From Beroe ovata (taxonomy: Eukaryota; Ctenophora; Nuda; Beroida; Beroidae): a stretch of 27,587 nt of DNA. The notes beneath the pieces were generated by a model, which saw only the letters and a list, made by a program, of their open reading frames with translations, had not been told where the DNA came from and did not search any database. The translations under genes and the position numbers were made by a program. Location: the NCBI GenBank assembly GCA_946803715.1, contig CAMPET010000361.1, forward strand, positions 1 to 27,587, in the 5' to 3' direction. Shown piece by piece: positions 1 through 10,623 of this stretch (position 1 is its first letter; each line of letters starts with the position of its first letter).

Positions 1-30
<30 letters not shown>
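1..30. repeat. (AC)n dinucleotide microsatellite
   Basis: The first 29 bases are uninterrupted alternating A and C. The window ends in a similar CA-rich tract, so both edges fall in simple repeats. No function is implied. Confidence 0.95.
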
Positions 31-33
<3 letters not shown>

Positions 34-236
34 AATGCGTATACCTTAGCATCGTGCGTCATGTGTTGTGTGTGTGTTGTGAACAAGAACTATGAAAGCT
101 TGTCATTATACTTTTATGCGATACATCTATGAGATTCTGCAATTCCATGGCACACGTTTGCGCCATGACAAACGCATTGCAGAGTCACACACTTCGTTGA
201 ACGCTGATTCACGCTAACGCAATTATACCATTTCAG

Positions 237-1638
237 ATATTGTCCGCTCTGATTTATGGAATGTTCACCTCTCCCTTCATGTCATGCAGGCCAGATGTCT
301 CTCTGGATCAGTTGGTTGCTTTCCAATCCATGGCGATGTAAGATGTTGTTGAGTGTTGCCCTTAAAATGTTGCTTGTTCCGATCTATTCTTATTAATTTC
401 GCTATTCCTATTACAGGTCAGTGAACCCAGAACATCTAGCTCTCATGTTTTATCCCCACCTTATGAGCTTTGAAACGCCATACCAATCTCCTGGGTAATT
501 ATTTTACTCTCTCCTATTTTACGAAGTGGCGCATCATTTTGTTTTCAATTTGTCAGGATATTTATGGTGGAATATATGGAAAACGCGATCATGATTGTGA
601 TGATGTTTCATGCGCTTTCAGATCAGTTTCGACCTTGCCGAGGCGCGCGAGCTTGCTTTGATATATCCTTCCTGGTCAAATAAAACCTATTTCCAGGCTA
701 TCTCTTCCACTCAGTCCCATAACCGTGAAGTCGGTACAAAACTCCTACATACTGCTGGACGCTTTCGACACCATCATCAAAATATCGCCCTCTGCGACAC
801 AAGGTTATCATTTCAATACTCAAGACCGAAAAAACAATGTTTCAACTTCTCAAATGAATTTGTTTCACACCACTTCCGTTCAGATTCGAACATCAAGGAT
901 GTTATCGATACTGCTGCTATTGAATTCAGTGAATTGACCTTAGAGAATGAACTACCGACCAGTGATGTGATTGACAGCAACAGAATACTTGACGGGGAAA
1001 CAGGTACTGCAACTATACATTATCATTAAGCATCATCAAGTGGTTCATTTAGTGTTCATTCATCATTGCAATCATAACGATTTATTCAGAGACAATAGAA
1101 AAGTATATTGAAGAAGCTAAGAGAACACGACCCATTTGTGTTCGTGTGGAGCAAAGCGACTCACCTGCGGCTATCTGTAAATACCTCATCAATGACTCGG
1201 GTGCCGTTAACATTTGCATGTGAGTTAATTGCAGCTATGAAACCACTGTTCGGTACTCTTTGACTGATGCTTTTGTTATGTTTTTCTCAATTTTTCCTTT
1301 CCTCAACTCTTGTGTACAGGCCTGGATCAAGTTACGATCACTACTATTGGAGAGGATACAAGGCATTCTACAAATTCGTCATCAGCCAACTTCACAGGTA
1401 TTTTCCAATCATATCCAACCAATATCTTACTCATCAATCTTACTCATCAATTCGTTTGATTCATCAAATGAATTTGAATTCGGCTTACCACACCCTGTTG
1501 AGATTTCAAAGATTGTTAACAAGTTTGTTAACAAATTTGTTATGTCTCAGGCTGTATGACCCTGAAGGAGAGTCAGACTTTGAGGAGCCGGCCGATGAAA
1601 ACTGTCCTGATGTTCCCTCTAACTTCACCCAGGCTTGA
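237..1638 (+). CDS. Unrecognised gene, 3' part (six exons, stop present, 5' end missing)
   Basis: Six exons join with consistent phases: 237–337, 417–494, 627–1003, 1090–1219, 1320–1397 and 1551–1638. Together they make 852 nt, or 283 codons plus a TGA stop. Donors are GTAAGA, GTAATT, GTACTG, GTGAGT and GTATTT; each acceptor is a pyrimidine-rich CAG, and the third is the second of two tandem AGs (ATCAG at 622–626), the only choice that keeps the frame. The part begins ILSALIYGMF with no initiator, so more exons should lie left of the window. Seen in the protein: no clear signal peptide, a long polar middle exon, then a stretch with RPICVRVEQ, AAICKYLINDSGAVNICM and YDHYYWRGYKAFYKFV, and an acidic tail ending PSNFTQA. 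The alternation of strands and helix around KYLINDSGAVN could be RRM-like, but this is weak inference. I do not recognise the family. The open frames and matched phases make the gene itself likely. Confidence 0.65.
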
Positions 1639-2575
1639 CAGTCTTCACTGTAACACGCGACTCACATTTATCCCTTGCGACTGCGTTTTGTTTGTATCAT
1701 ATCTAAAATTTGAATGATGACACAGATAAGTTTGACTGAGAATACTGTATCCAGATGCCGTGTTATTTCGAGACATTTATTTGCTAATTTGACCGAAGTT
1801 TGTTTTCTCGGCTCGACAAGTCGACTATAATCATAATAATCGTGCATGTTATTCCGCTTAAATTACTGTATTCAACATCTCAAATGCTCTGTTTTATGTT
1901 TTGCATGTTCTTGATTTATTACCGTGATTATTTTACTTTTTCCGACATTTTGTTTCGCGGCTACAAATTGGGTTTTGCTAGACTGAATTGGCAATTCAGT
2001 GAATTGCTTGTTAGATCCGATTTAGGGCTGCTTAGAATGGGATTCTTAATTTAATTTAAAGTGCTATTCAATCTCCCCTTAGATTTAAAGAGCCAATATT
2101 ACAATATTGAAAGTGAATATTGCAAGTGGTGGCTTAATCGAGTTTTAGTGTAGAATTAGAATGCTGTTGTAGGTTTATTGAAATTATTTCATAAGATTTG
2201 AGTGGACAATGAAGGTAAAACTGTAAAATTATTTGATATTTATGTTTCTTTTCGAAAACTCTGACTGTTAGTGTTATATAAGGTTGACTTTTCACTTCGC
2301 GGCTGTGATTCTGGGTATGGTCGAGATAACAAATAACAATTTTAGAAAGCGCTTATTATATGTATTGAGTATTCACATATTTATCATTTTCTTTGACACA
2401 TCATCAGCTATTAAAGTCATTAAAGATGACCGTTATTTGCTGTTATGTGGGTACATGGTTAATTTTGATTTTAAAACTTGATTGACAATGGCACTCCTGA
2501 CGTCTAAATAATCAAATGTTTCAATTGTTAAGATTAGATGATTTCAATTTTAACTTAAAATATAGTTATCTTCTC
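1639..2575. other. AT-rich spacer, probably 3' UTR then intergenic
   Basis: This stretch follows the stop codon of the left gene. It is AT-rich, has only short open frames without splice support, and shows no family I recognise. The first few hundred bases are likely the 3' UTR of that gene. I see no strong repeat here. Confidence 0.5.
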
Positions 2576-2607
2576 CTAGTTTTAAGCTCGGTCGCTCCTA
2601 GATCCTA

Positions 2608-2674
2608 TATACTATTATACTATAGCTCCAAGCCTTTAATAGCTCCTAGCCTAGTAGCCTATAGTATTAGTATA
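2608..2674. repeat. Imperfect inverted repeat, AT-rich
   Basis: The left arm at 2608–2625 (TATACTATTATACTATAG) pairs with the right arm at 2659–2674 (CTATAGTATTAGTATA) apart from a two-base difference in length. The loop is about 33 bases with repeated GCTCC/CTAGC words. It marks the start of a hairpin-rich, probably mobile-derived stretch. Confidence 0.5.
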
Positions 2675-2811
2675 AGTAGTTGTTAGCTTAGAGCTACTAT
2701 GGTTCTTGGCATGGCCTTATTGGCCATGGCGTGTGCCTTCGTCGCCTTGCCTGGCGCCAGTGGCGATGCAAGGCCCAGCCTGTCGATCGGACGTCGGACG
2801 ATCGGTCGATC

Positions 2812-2859
2812 GATGATATAATCATAAATTAGCGCGCTTATTAATAATTATATATCATC
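2812..2859. repeat. Hairpin with GCGCGC centre
   Basis: Left arm GATGATATAATCATAAATTA and the right arm ending AATTATATATCATC are near-complementary around a central GCGCGC. The surrounding sequence is rich in TCGATCG words. This looks like part of a foldback or MITE-type repeat, but no target duplication could be assigned. Confidence 0.5.
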
Positions 2860-2867
2860 GCGATGTC

Positions 2868-3199
2868 ATCGGCGATGATGTCGAGAATTTCGTTTCATTC
2901 AATTTCGCGGCGCGAACTTATTCTCACCTACCTAGAAGTAGACAGCGCGGCACCTGGCCTGGCGCAAGCTGCTTTGCGGCTTACAACAGCGGTTCAGCAT
3001 GTTGTCGATTGATGATAGACCTTGTCGAGAATTCCGTTGCGCGGCGCGCGCGCAAACTTATTCGCTCAGAGTCAGACAAGCTTGCATCAGCTTGTCGATC
3101 AATGATAGACTCTGTCGAGAATTTCGTTTCGCGCTCGCGCGCGCGGCGCAAACTTATTCTGGTGCAAACTTATTCTGGCGCAAACTTATTCTGGCGCAA
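2868..3199 (+). repeat. GC-rich degenerate repeat units ending in a 16-bp tandem array
   Basis: A similar unit recurs near 2878, 3003 and 3092: a GATGATAG-like word, then TGTCGAGAATTTCGTT, then a GCGC-rich run, then CAAACTTATTC or a close variant. At 3149–3197 the word GCAAACTTATTCTGG is repeated three times at 16-base spacing. A reverse-orientation relative lies at about 15420–15600, on the other side of the LTR element. A weaker degenerate relative, also reversed, may lie near 15760–15830. I interpret it as an older foldback repeat into which the LTR element inserted. Confidence 0.5.
3195..3199. repeat. Left target-site duplication, CGCAA
   Basis: CGCAA immediately precedes the TG start of the left terminal repeat. 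The same five bases directly follow the CA end of the right terminal repeat at 15419–15423. A 5-bp duplication is typical of LTR-retroelement integration. A chance match of five bases is about 1 in 1000. Confidence 0.7.
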
Positions 3200-3464
3200 T
3201 GTTATCAACCCTCGTTAAGGCCCAGGTTAGCAGGTGAGGGCGTAACAAGTCATCCATAAGAGTATGGGTCGCTCATAACGATATGCAACTCTCACGAGGA
3301 CACGCTACTGTTATTTATTCATTTCTGATGGAAGAAAAGGGCTCCTTGTAGCGGTCAGAGGTGTTGCATAGCAGTCAGGGCGAGCATGACTCAGGGTTAG
3401 AGGTATCGGCCCAAGGACTCCTCATTTATAGTTCTGATCAATTTGGTACCAAGGAAAACGATGA

Positions 3465-3474
3465 TATAAAAAAG
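3465..3474 (+). promoter_or_regulatory. TATA box inside the left LTR
   Basis: TATAAAAAAG lies about 265 bases into the terminal repeat and is repeated at 14414–14423 in the right copy. It is the best candidate core promoter of the element on the plus strand. It is inferred from the motif alone. Confidence 0.4.
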
Positions 3475-4235
3475 TAAAGAGAAAGGTGTTTCTTTTGTTA
3501 GGTATTTTGCTTTTTCTTGCTTGGTAAAAATGTAATAAAATGAAGTATCGAATAGTCCAAATTGAAGTCCTAATGCGAGTGTTCTGTGAGTTAGTCCAAG
3601 ACGTAGTGTCACATTGATGATGGTGGTTAAGCCAAATCAGAACACGTGAACAGAATAACAACCGAGCTATGAGTGAGAGTCAGCTGCCACCGTGAAGTAT
3701 GTTACGGTGAAGGTCGAAGGATGGCAGTAGGTCGTGCAGGCAAGCCGTAGTTAACACCCAGAGGTTGGAGCTTGTGTCACAGATACAGCTGTGATGGTTA
3801 GGAAGGCTAGGTCTGGGCTTTCACAGCAGAACATGTGTAGAACTCGCTCTGTAACTGTTATGTTTCCATTGTGTAGATAACTGGGAAACTGTGCCGTGCA
3901 AACTCAGGATATTATAGCGCGTTGATTCTGCTCTACCATCTGTTCTGGCAGCCGGAATACTTAGTCACCAAATGCATCTCTGGAACAGGGTCTCCTGACA
4001 GTGTTGAGGAATCAGGAGCTTGGAGACGACCCCCCTGTCAGGGCAGTGAATGCTGCGAAACCGAGAAGGCAACTCTGGACTCTGAGTTCTTGATTCTGCC
4101 CGACTCTCTCCCCTTAGCTCGTGATGAAATTCACCCACGTACTCCTGCTATCATCTCATTACTTGAGTTAATGAGTTCCTGAATATCCTGATTTGCTGGA
4201 GCTCGTTCCTCTCAATCAACGTTCCGGGGAAATCA

Positions 4236-4241
4236 AATAAA
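4236..4241 (+). terminator. Poly(A) signal AATAAA in the left LTR
   Basis: AATAAA lies downstream of the TATA box within the terminal repeat, with the same signal at 15185–15190 in the right copy. The order TATA then AATAAA sets the element's orientation as plus. The distance between them, about 770 bases, is long for an R region, so the real cleavage site is uncertain. Confidence 0.35.
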
Positions 4242-4471
4242 CACGAAAATAGATAATTGATCTTCGAATATTTCCCACAGTTCATTAATGAATCTCTCCA
4301 GCTCGCTAATCATAGCTTCTCTATTCACGACAATTAATCACCAAAACAGCAAGTAATTATCAACACCACGATCTTCCATTATTTGGGAAATTGTGAAATG
4401 CATTACAGAGAAAATAACACATTCCAGCATGACACCGGGCTCAGGAGAATGCTGAGCCAGGGGGCATAACA

Positions 4472-5869
4472 TCCCCCCGACCAATGTAGAGCCGTCCCGG
4501 CGATCAAGTCCCGTGGTGTTTTGAAAACACAGAATACTCAATGCTCATTGCCATCCTCTTGGCTTAGTTGTGGTTCAATGTGTTATAATCAGCCTCTTGC
4601 TGCCCAAGTTTGAAGTTATTACTGGATGTTATATGTTCCTGTTTAACAGGTGCATATAACTTGAACTCATCAGCTTAGCCACATAGGATTTACAAGTACA
4701 AATATATGAAATCAATTGCTCAGCAATTTCTCTCATAGCCAATATAAATAATCATTGAACAAAAAGATTATTTTTTTAGAAAAAAAAACACTAGGTATAC
4801 TGTAGCTTTTAGGATAAATTGAACTGGTTAACCAAAGTCAAATTAGCTTAAGTTAATTGATAACTGGATGAAATTGAAAAGTGTTAATTTCGAAACGTTA
4901 TAAATTAACAGAAAAAATATCTTGGAGAAAATTAATTAGCAAATACAATGTTTCAAGAACATACCGCAGTTTTTGAAATGTGGGTAAATGTGGAACTTGG
5001 ATGCCATATGTTCTTGTTACATTGGGATAAAGAATTGTATTGCAGCATGCAGCACAACTTATGTTAAATCAAAGTAAAACTACCAAAATTCATTGCAGCA
5101 CAAGTAGAGCAAGTTTTATTGTGTAACGTGATAGTGTTATCACACAATGCAGCTTACAGCAAAAAAATGCAGCTAACCATAGCAGCTGACTGATTTCCTT
5201 TTTTTTCTTTTTTTGTTTCAATCACACAGATTTTTATGTTTTGGGATGTTACCGTAATTATATGGCATATATATTGTATCAAAATTATAATTGAGAATGT
5301 ATAATCTGCTCCCAGTGGGATAGTGCACCACTAACTAATCACCGTGCACATATGTTGGCATATGGTAGTGATCACAATGCAGTGAGTTGTCAGCTGTTAC
5401 CTTGTTATACCTACCTCATATGATATCGGCTGCACTGTAGTTACCTCCAGTATAGTGGTATAGACTGTTGTCGCATTCAGGATCCACTGAGATCGTCCAC
5501 GCTCTTGTTATCATGATGAATCCATGTCCCCGCCTCCATGATAATGGGAGGTGTTTGTCTCATGTTCATTCCATGCGAAATTCGATGATCCTCAATTGCA
5601 ATTAACCAAATCAGTGAGTATCTCTACTACTCTCTCCACTTTGTCATCTGGCTTGCTGGCTCCCGAGGTTACTGGACACTGATAACCTTAGACTGACGAC
5701 TGACGCCAGCATTATTGCTGAGTGCGTCATGCAGGTTATCATCTCTCAATTGTTGGCTCTCAGGTTGCGCAAGATTCACGGTTTGAAGTTGAAAATCCGA
5801 ACATTTCTGTGCCATGAGTGACCTCCTGAGTTCAGCCTATGTTCAGCATCAGTAATGGAGATGCCCAAC
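4472..5869 (+). other. Element interior, left non-coding part
   Basis: The bases directly after the left LTR run TCCCCCCGACCAATG and do not start with a TGG-type tRNA primer site. The rest is AT-rich unique-looking sequence with short A and T runs and no supported open frame on either strand. I see no known protein domain here. Confidence 0.5.
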
Positions 5870-6245
5870 ATCCCTAGTTGTTGTTGCTGTCTGGTGATGC
5901 AACATGTATAATGGTGGTATGTATAATGTATATGGTGCAAACATGCAATGGCAAATTGTTGGCACAACCGTGAATGGTGAAGTGAGCAGGTAAATGGTAA
6001 AATGGTTGGGTACAACTACATCGACATATAGCACATTGGTGTGATTCCGGGTGCTCAAGCACACGTGAGAACACCACAAATGACACAACGTGAAAATGGA
6101 AGTGAACAGGAAATATTCAAAATAATCAATGGTATGGTGAATACTGGATAGTGTACACGTATTATAGAGTAAAAGTAATGGCACACTTGAATTATTCGAC
6201 CATCATGTCGTGATTATAATGGTGATAGGTGATAATTGGTGAGTT
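5870..6245. repeat. Degenerate G/T/A-rich tract with ATGGTG-like words
   Basis: Words such as AATGGTG, GTATAATG, GGCAAATT and GTGAATGGTGAA recur irregularly and the plus strand is poor in C. It reads as a decayed tandem repeat. Minus-strand open frames exist here only because the low-complexity strand lacks stops. Confidence 0.4.
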
Positions 6246-6269
6246 TATATATTTCTGCTACAAGCTATG

Positions 6270-6480
6270 GTAACTACACTTACAACTTACACTGACAACT
6301 TACACTTACAACTCAACTAACTACTTACACTGTCAACTTACGTCTTACACTGACAACTTACTTGCTCTTACAACTTACACTTACAACTTACACTTACAAC
6401 TTACACTTACAACTTACGTCTTATACTGACAACTTACTTACTCTTACAACTCACATTAACTTTTTGCACTTACAACTTCT
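6270..6480 (+). repeat. Tandem array of ACTTACA / ACTGACA words
   Basis: The words ACAACTTACACTT and ACTGACAACTTAC recur with 6- and 12-base periodicity. G is almost absent from the plus strand except in GACA and CGTC words. It is one of several adjacent arrays in the element interior. Confidence 0.75.
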
Positions 6481-6699
6481 TTATGCATCAAATTGCAAAG
6501 ATGAATCATGCTATACATCATGCTATACGTAGTGATCCAATTTGCGTCACCCTATTATAATAACCTACTACGGTAGTTGTAGAGATAAAATTACATTACA
6601 TGTCAGGTACACTCAATTATAATAATAATAATAATAAAATATTGTAGTTATAAGTTCTCTTGTACAAAATTGGATACACTGACTTTAAAGCTTACAAAC

Positions 6700-7145
6700 T
6701 TTTATAAGTACACTTACCTACACAGTACACTTCATACATTTACACATCTTGTTCTTATACATATACTTACACATTGACACGCAGACACATGCACATTGCA
6801 CACATACTGACACGCACACGTCTTACACAATACACATACACTTGCATTTACTTATATGTACTTGCACGTCATGCACTCACTTACAATATCTCGCCTACAC
6901 TCGCACTGACTTACACTCGCACTCACACTCACTCTTACTTTTACAACTCACTTAAACACTCACACGTACACTTACACATCTCATTCTTATACATATACTT
7001 AAACACTTAGACATATACTTACATGTACACGTGCAATCACTTACACAACAAACATGCACTTGAACTTCTACTTACAAGTTCACTTGCATTCACACTTATT
7101 GTTACACTTATCGTGTAAGTACCTATAATATAGGTGCTTACACGA
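6700..7145 (+). repeat. Low-complexity CACTTACA / CACACG array
   Basis: Degenerate repeats of CACTTACAC, CACATACA and CACTCGCA words continue the pattern of the preceding array, with little G. An ORF at 6774–7010 is composed of T, Y, H and L from these words and is not evidence of a protein. Confidence 0.65.
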
Positions 7146-7480
7146 TGATAACGTACACTTCCACTTATATCTACACACAATATTTATATGCGACACACAC
7201 ACATATGTATATAGGCGAGGGAATTGTCATTTCAGTGGCTCACTGTGCAGTGGTCGCGAAACACGCACAGCGAGCTGTTGCCAACAGTGTGAGAAAAATG
7301 CAGATTGTTGTGGTAGTAAGGTCCGTCAGAAGCTTCAAGTTTTGTCTGTCTGCTGCACAGTTCTCACTGGCAGAGAATAGCTATTCCCTCTAGAAACTAT
7401 AGACAGTACAAATATATATTTACACAGTGGTACGAATTTCGGATGTCGAATGTGCAGGTTACCTATATGAGTCACTGTCA
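7146..7480. other. Non-repetitive island between repeat arrays
   Basis: After CA repeats near 7193–7204 the composition becomes balanced, with GTGGTCGCG and GGTCCGTCAG words. The 82-codon plus-strand frame at 7145–7393 has no domain I recognise and no splice support. I see no function. Confidence 0.35.
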
Positions 7481-7995
7481 TCTCTCGCATCAGTCTCCAC
7501 ATTTCAAATCAATACATTTCTCTCATACACTTTATACTCGTAATACATTTCACAATACTCATTTCACTTTACATATCTCATAACTTATCACAACATCATT
7601 CCACAAATCATCAAGCCACTCTTAGTCCCCTTTCATCCTCTTAGAATCCCGTTTTACCCCCATTGAACCCTCCATTCTCTTATATCATATATCATACATT
7701 TCACCAATCATTGAACTTCATTACACTTATCACAATATCATCCACATCATCATCATCTTCAACTCCCTTCATACCCTTCCGTACCCCCCTTTATACTCCT
7801 TTATACCCATTACCCCATCTTTTCCCTCCATTCTTTCTCATATCACTTATCATACAATTCACAATATCATATACATCACACTTCAATACATTATGACTTC
7901 ATTTCAATACAATACTTATCATAACCCCCTGACTTCATTTCAATATAATATCACTTCATTTCACTATACAATACGTTATCTCAATACACAATATT
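7481..7995 (+). repeat. Low-complexity CATTTCA / CCCTTTATA tract
   Basis: The tract is built from words such as CATTTCA, CAATACA, CATTATC and CCCCTTTATA. The plus strand has almost no G. Base 8002 is an N, so this array runs into a contig end. Confidence 0.6.
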
Positions 7996-8003
7996 TCACT
8001 TNC

Positions 8004-8017
8004 GGTATGGCCATACC
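8004..8017. repeat. 14-bp perfect palindrome beside an N
   Basis: GGTATGGCCATACC reads the same on both strands and starts two bases after the N at 8002. It may be a binding site or a chance palindrome at a contig end. Confidence 0.5.
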
Positions 8018-8054
8018 TTAATTACATGCACATTCGACTACATTATTCTACGAC

Positions 8055-8420
8055 AATATAAAGCTCCTATACGACAATATACGACAATATATACGACATA
8101 ATATACGACAATATATGCGACAATTTTACTTAATGTACGAAAAATACATAGACGACAATATACACGACATTATGTATGACTACTTGACATATACGACAAT
8201 AAACGACAAGTATTCGACAATATCCGACAATGTCCGACACTTTACACATTACACAACATATATACGACAATATATGACGATATGCACTACAATATCTACG
8301 ACAATAACATATGAGACAATATACGACAAACATACGACAATATACGACAATATACGACATACATACGACAATATACGACAATATACGACATACATACGAC
8401 AATATACGACAATATACGGC
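8055..8420 (+). repeat. Tandem array of ACGACAATAT units
   Basis: The unit ATACGACAAT recurs about every 10–13 bases, purest at 8310–8418, where it forms a higher-order pattern of two or three units then ACGACATAC. Spacing is too short and units too variable for a CRISPR array, and the organism is eukaryotic. Some frames stay open through it by periodicity only. Confidence 0.85.
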
Positions 8421-8429
8421 ACCTAACAT

Positions 8430-8470
8430 CGAGTATTACTACAGCCTACAGTATTACTACAGCCTACAGG
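8430..8470 (+). repeat. Short direct repeat of ATTACTACAGCCTACAG
   Basis: A 17-base unit, AGTATTACTACAGCCTAC, occurs twice in direct tandem. It immediately follows the ACGACAAT array. Confidence 0.65.
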
Positions 8471-8584
8471 TTAGTAAACGTGAACTGGTTTCTACAATAG
8501 AACAATACCGCAGAGCTAAAATATGGGTGCAGGTGACGCAAATACCTAGGGTGTGAATAAGATAACTATAACTACTATTGAATG

Positions 8585-8865
8585 CTACGAACAACCTCAT
8601 ACAACATCCACATACAACAATCACCCACAAACAATCAAACAATACATACGAACAATCACAAACAAAATCACAAACAATTATATACAGACCATAACGTACA
8701 GACAGTCACGAACAAGCAATCACGTACAAAAACATATGCCTACAAACAACAGTCACATAACATGACGTTCAAACATTCGCATACAAACAATCGCAAACAA
8801 ACAGTGACATACAAACACGGTCTACAATCAATCACACACAAGCAAACACGAACAAACACCTTTTA
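8585..8865 (+). repeat. Degenerate ACAAACAATCACA array
   Basis: Words ACAAACAATC, ACGAACAATCAC and ACATACAAACA recur irregularly at about 10–14 base spacing, again with few G on the plus strand. It resembles the preceding arrays in strand bias but has a different unit. Confidence 0.75.
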
Positions 8866-8888
8866 GAATATACTACATGAGTACGTTA

Positions 8889-9855
8889 CCAAAGACTACA
8901 TGAAAACTAGGTACGAATATGAAGGCCTAGCTAGATATATGAAAATCATATCGATATACACTAGTCTTTCCAGACTAGAAAGAATGATAGGCTAGGATTT
9001 TGTCCAGATACCAGGGAGAAATTTGATTTATGCCGGCAAAATCTTAGATGAAAGTCAGCGGCAGAAGTGCCGAAATTTCCCAAAAACAGCTACATAGTGC
9101 GAACAGAACAGCAATCTACTCACGTCCTACAATAATCATCCTCTTCTTCTCTGGTCTTCTCTCTATCCTCGACTAGAAATACCGTCTCTCTTGTCTCCGA
9201 TCTTGCTTTCATCTTATCTCCGATCTCGTCCTCGTCTCTCGATTATTGTGAGTTCTGTCCGCTCTGTTAATCGTGATCCACTGCACTGTTGGTTACTCTT
9301 CGAGTTTGTGCCAAAATTATCGGGGTTATCCCTGAATCTATGTTAGTAGGAGAGATGGTTAGCTGTTTGGTTCCTACCTTAACCTCTTTTGGGTTACAAA
9401 ACGGCCCTTACTTAGACGATTCATCTATACCACTAACAGGACATTCACAACTTACGACAGGTACATTCAGCTGTAGTATATATAAATATAAATGAAAATG
9501 GCTATGATTGAATGGGGACATGCTGGTCGACGGTCGTTGTGCGCATTACTACTCGAAAACAAAACTGAAAGTTGAAATAAATAAAATGTGGATATGATAA
9601 AAATAACATGGCTTGGTACGTACGCAAAGTCTGCGAGCTACTGTGGAAATGGAATTGAGCTAATTGAAATAAAAAGTGTGTTGACAATGAAAAGGTGAGT
9701 GTGCTAATGAAAATGTGAGTGAAATCTGAATTGCAAAATGAGTTGAATGAAATCGGTGAATGAAGGAAAATGTCAATGAGTAATGAGTATGGTGAAAAAT
9801 TGTCTACCAACTTGATCAGAACTGACTAAGGAGCCCCGCATCGGGCTCCAAAACA
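8889..9855 (+). repeat. Element interior, right-end module, copy 1
   Basis: This region aligns with 13176–14148: both begin CCAAAGACTAC, share ACTAGTCTTTCCAGACTAG, a TCTTCTTCTCTGG pyrimidine stretch and GTTAGTAGGAGAGATGG, and end with a hairpin just before an LTR start. Small insertions and deletions between the copies break every reading frame, including the 68-codon frame at 9289–9495, so it is non-coding. From about 9540 the plus strand becomes purine- and T-rich and poor in C. Confidence 0.65.
9830..9849 (+). repeat. Hairpin just upstream of an LTR
   Basis: Arms GGAGCCC and GGGCTCC surround a six-base loop, CGCATC, and end six bases before the LTR start TGTTAT at 9856. The equivalent at 14123–14142 has one arm mismatch. 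It occupies the place where a polypurine tract would normally be. Confidence 0.6.
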
Positions 9856-10622
9856 TGTTATCAACCCTCGTTAAGGCCCAGGTTAGCAGGTGAGGGCGTA
9901 ACAAGTCATCCATAAAAGTATGGGTCGCTCATAACGATATGCAACTCTCACGAGGACACGCTACTGTTATTTATTCATTTCTGATGGAAGAAAAGGGCTC
10001 CTTGTAGCGGTCAGAGGTGTTGCATAGCAGTCAAGGCGAGCATGACTCAGGGTTAGGGGTATCGACCCAAGGACTCCTCATTTATAGTTCTGATCAATTT
10101 GGTACCAAGGAAAACGATTATATAAAAAAGTAAAGGAAAAGGTTGTTTCTTTTGTGTGTTATTTTGATTTTCTTGCTTGGTAAAAATATAACAAAGTGTA
10201 GCATAAAATAACAAATCAAAGTCCTTATGTGAGTGTTCTAGTCCAAGACTTAGTGTAACATTGATGAGGGTGGAGTAGCCAAAGCAGACACGTGAACAGA
10301 ATAACAACCTGAATAAGAATGAGTTAGCACATTGAATGGAAGTAATAGACACTTGCAAGATTCAAGTGACAGTGAATGAGTGTCATGGAAAATGAATGAA
10401 TGAATGAATGAACAAGTGTTGTGGTAAAATACGGAAGACGCATAGTATGAACAATGGAAGCAGCAGCGCGCAGTCACGTGACGTACCGAGCTATGAGTGA
10501 GAGTCAGTTGCCACCGTGAAGTAGTATGATGTTCGGTGAGAGATGGAGATAGGTTGGCAGGACATTTGTAGACTGCGTAGGCACTGGATCAATGTTGTGC
10601 CGTGTACCGTGGATCCTTATCT
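9856..10622 (+). repeat. Diverged LTR copy, 5' portion, cut by an N
   Basis: It starts TGTTATCAACC like the terminal LTRs and follows them closely to about 10300. It then carries extra sequence with TGAATAAGAATGAG, a GAAT microsatellite and a GTCACGTGACGTACC segment before returning to LTR sequence. It ends at the N at 10623. This is a different subfamily from the outer LTRs. Confidence 0.7.
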
Positions 10623-10623
10623 N

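Larger units (their letters stand above)
3200..4471 (+). repeat. Left long terminal repeat
   Basis: It begins TGTTATCAACC and ends GGGGGCATAACA, giving short inverted ends TGTTAT/ATAACA. It contains a TATA box at 3465–3474 and an AATAAA signal at 4236–4241. It matches the right repeat almost base for base; the differences I see are a two-base length change near 4415 and a GAGCCAG/GAGGCAG change near the end. Such similarity implies recent insertion or gene conversion. Confidence 0.75.

Noticed and set aside
3922-4182. 86-codon ORF in the LTR, found identically at 14871–15131
   Set aside because: Identity only reflects the near-identical LTR DNA. The frame is broken in the diverged LTR copies and shows no domain.
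5776-6184. Overlapping minus-strand ORFs rich in H, Y, T and C
   Set aside because: They arise from a low-complexity tract with few stops on that strand; no splice sites or domain support them.
8055-8420. CRISPR-like repeat array
   Set aside because: Units are about 10–13 bases, degenerate and without unique spacers, and the genome is eukaryotic.
9289-9495. 68-codon ORF in the right-end module
   Set aside because: Indels between this module and its copy at 13590–13760 disrupt the frame, so no coding constraint is visible.
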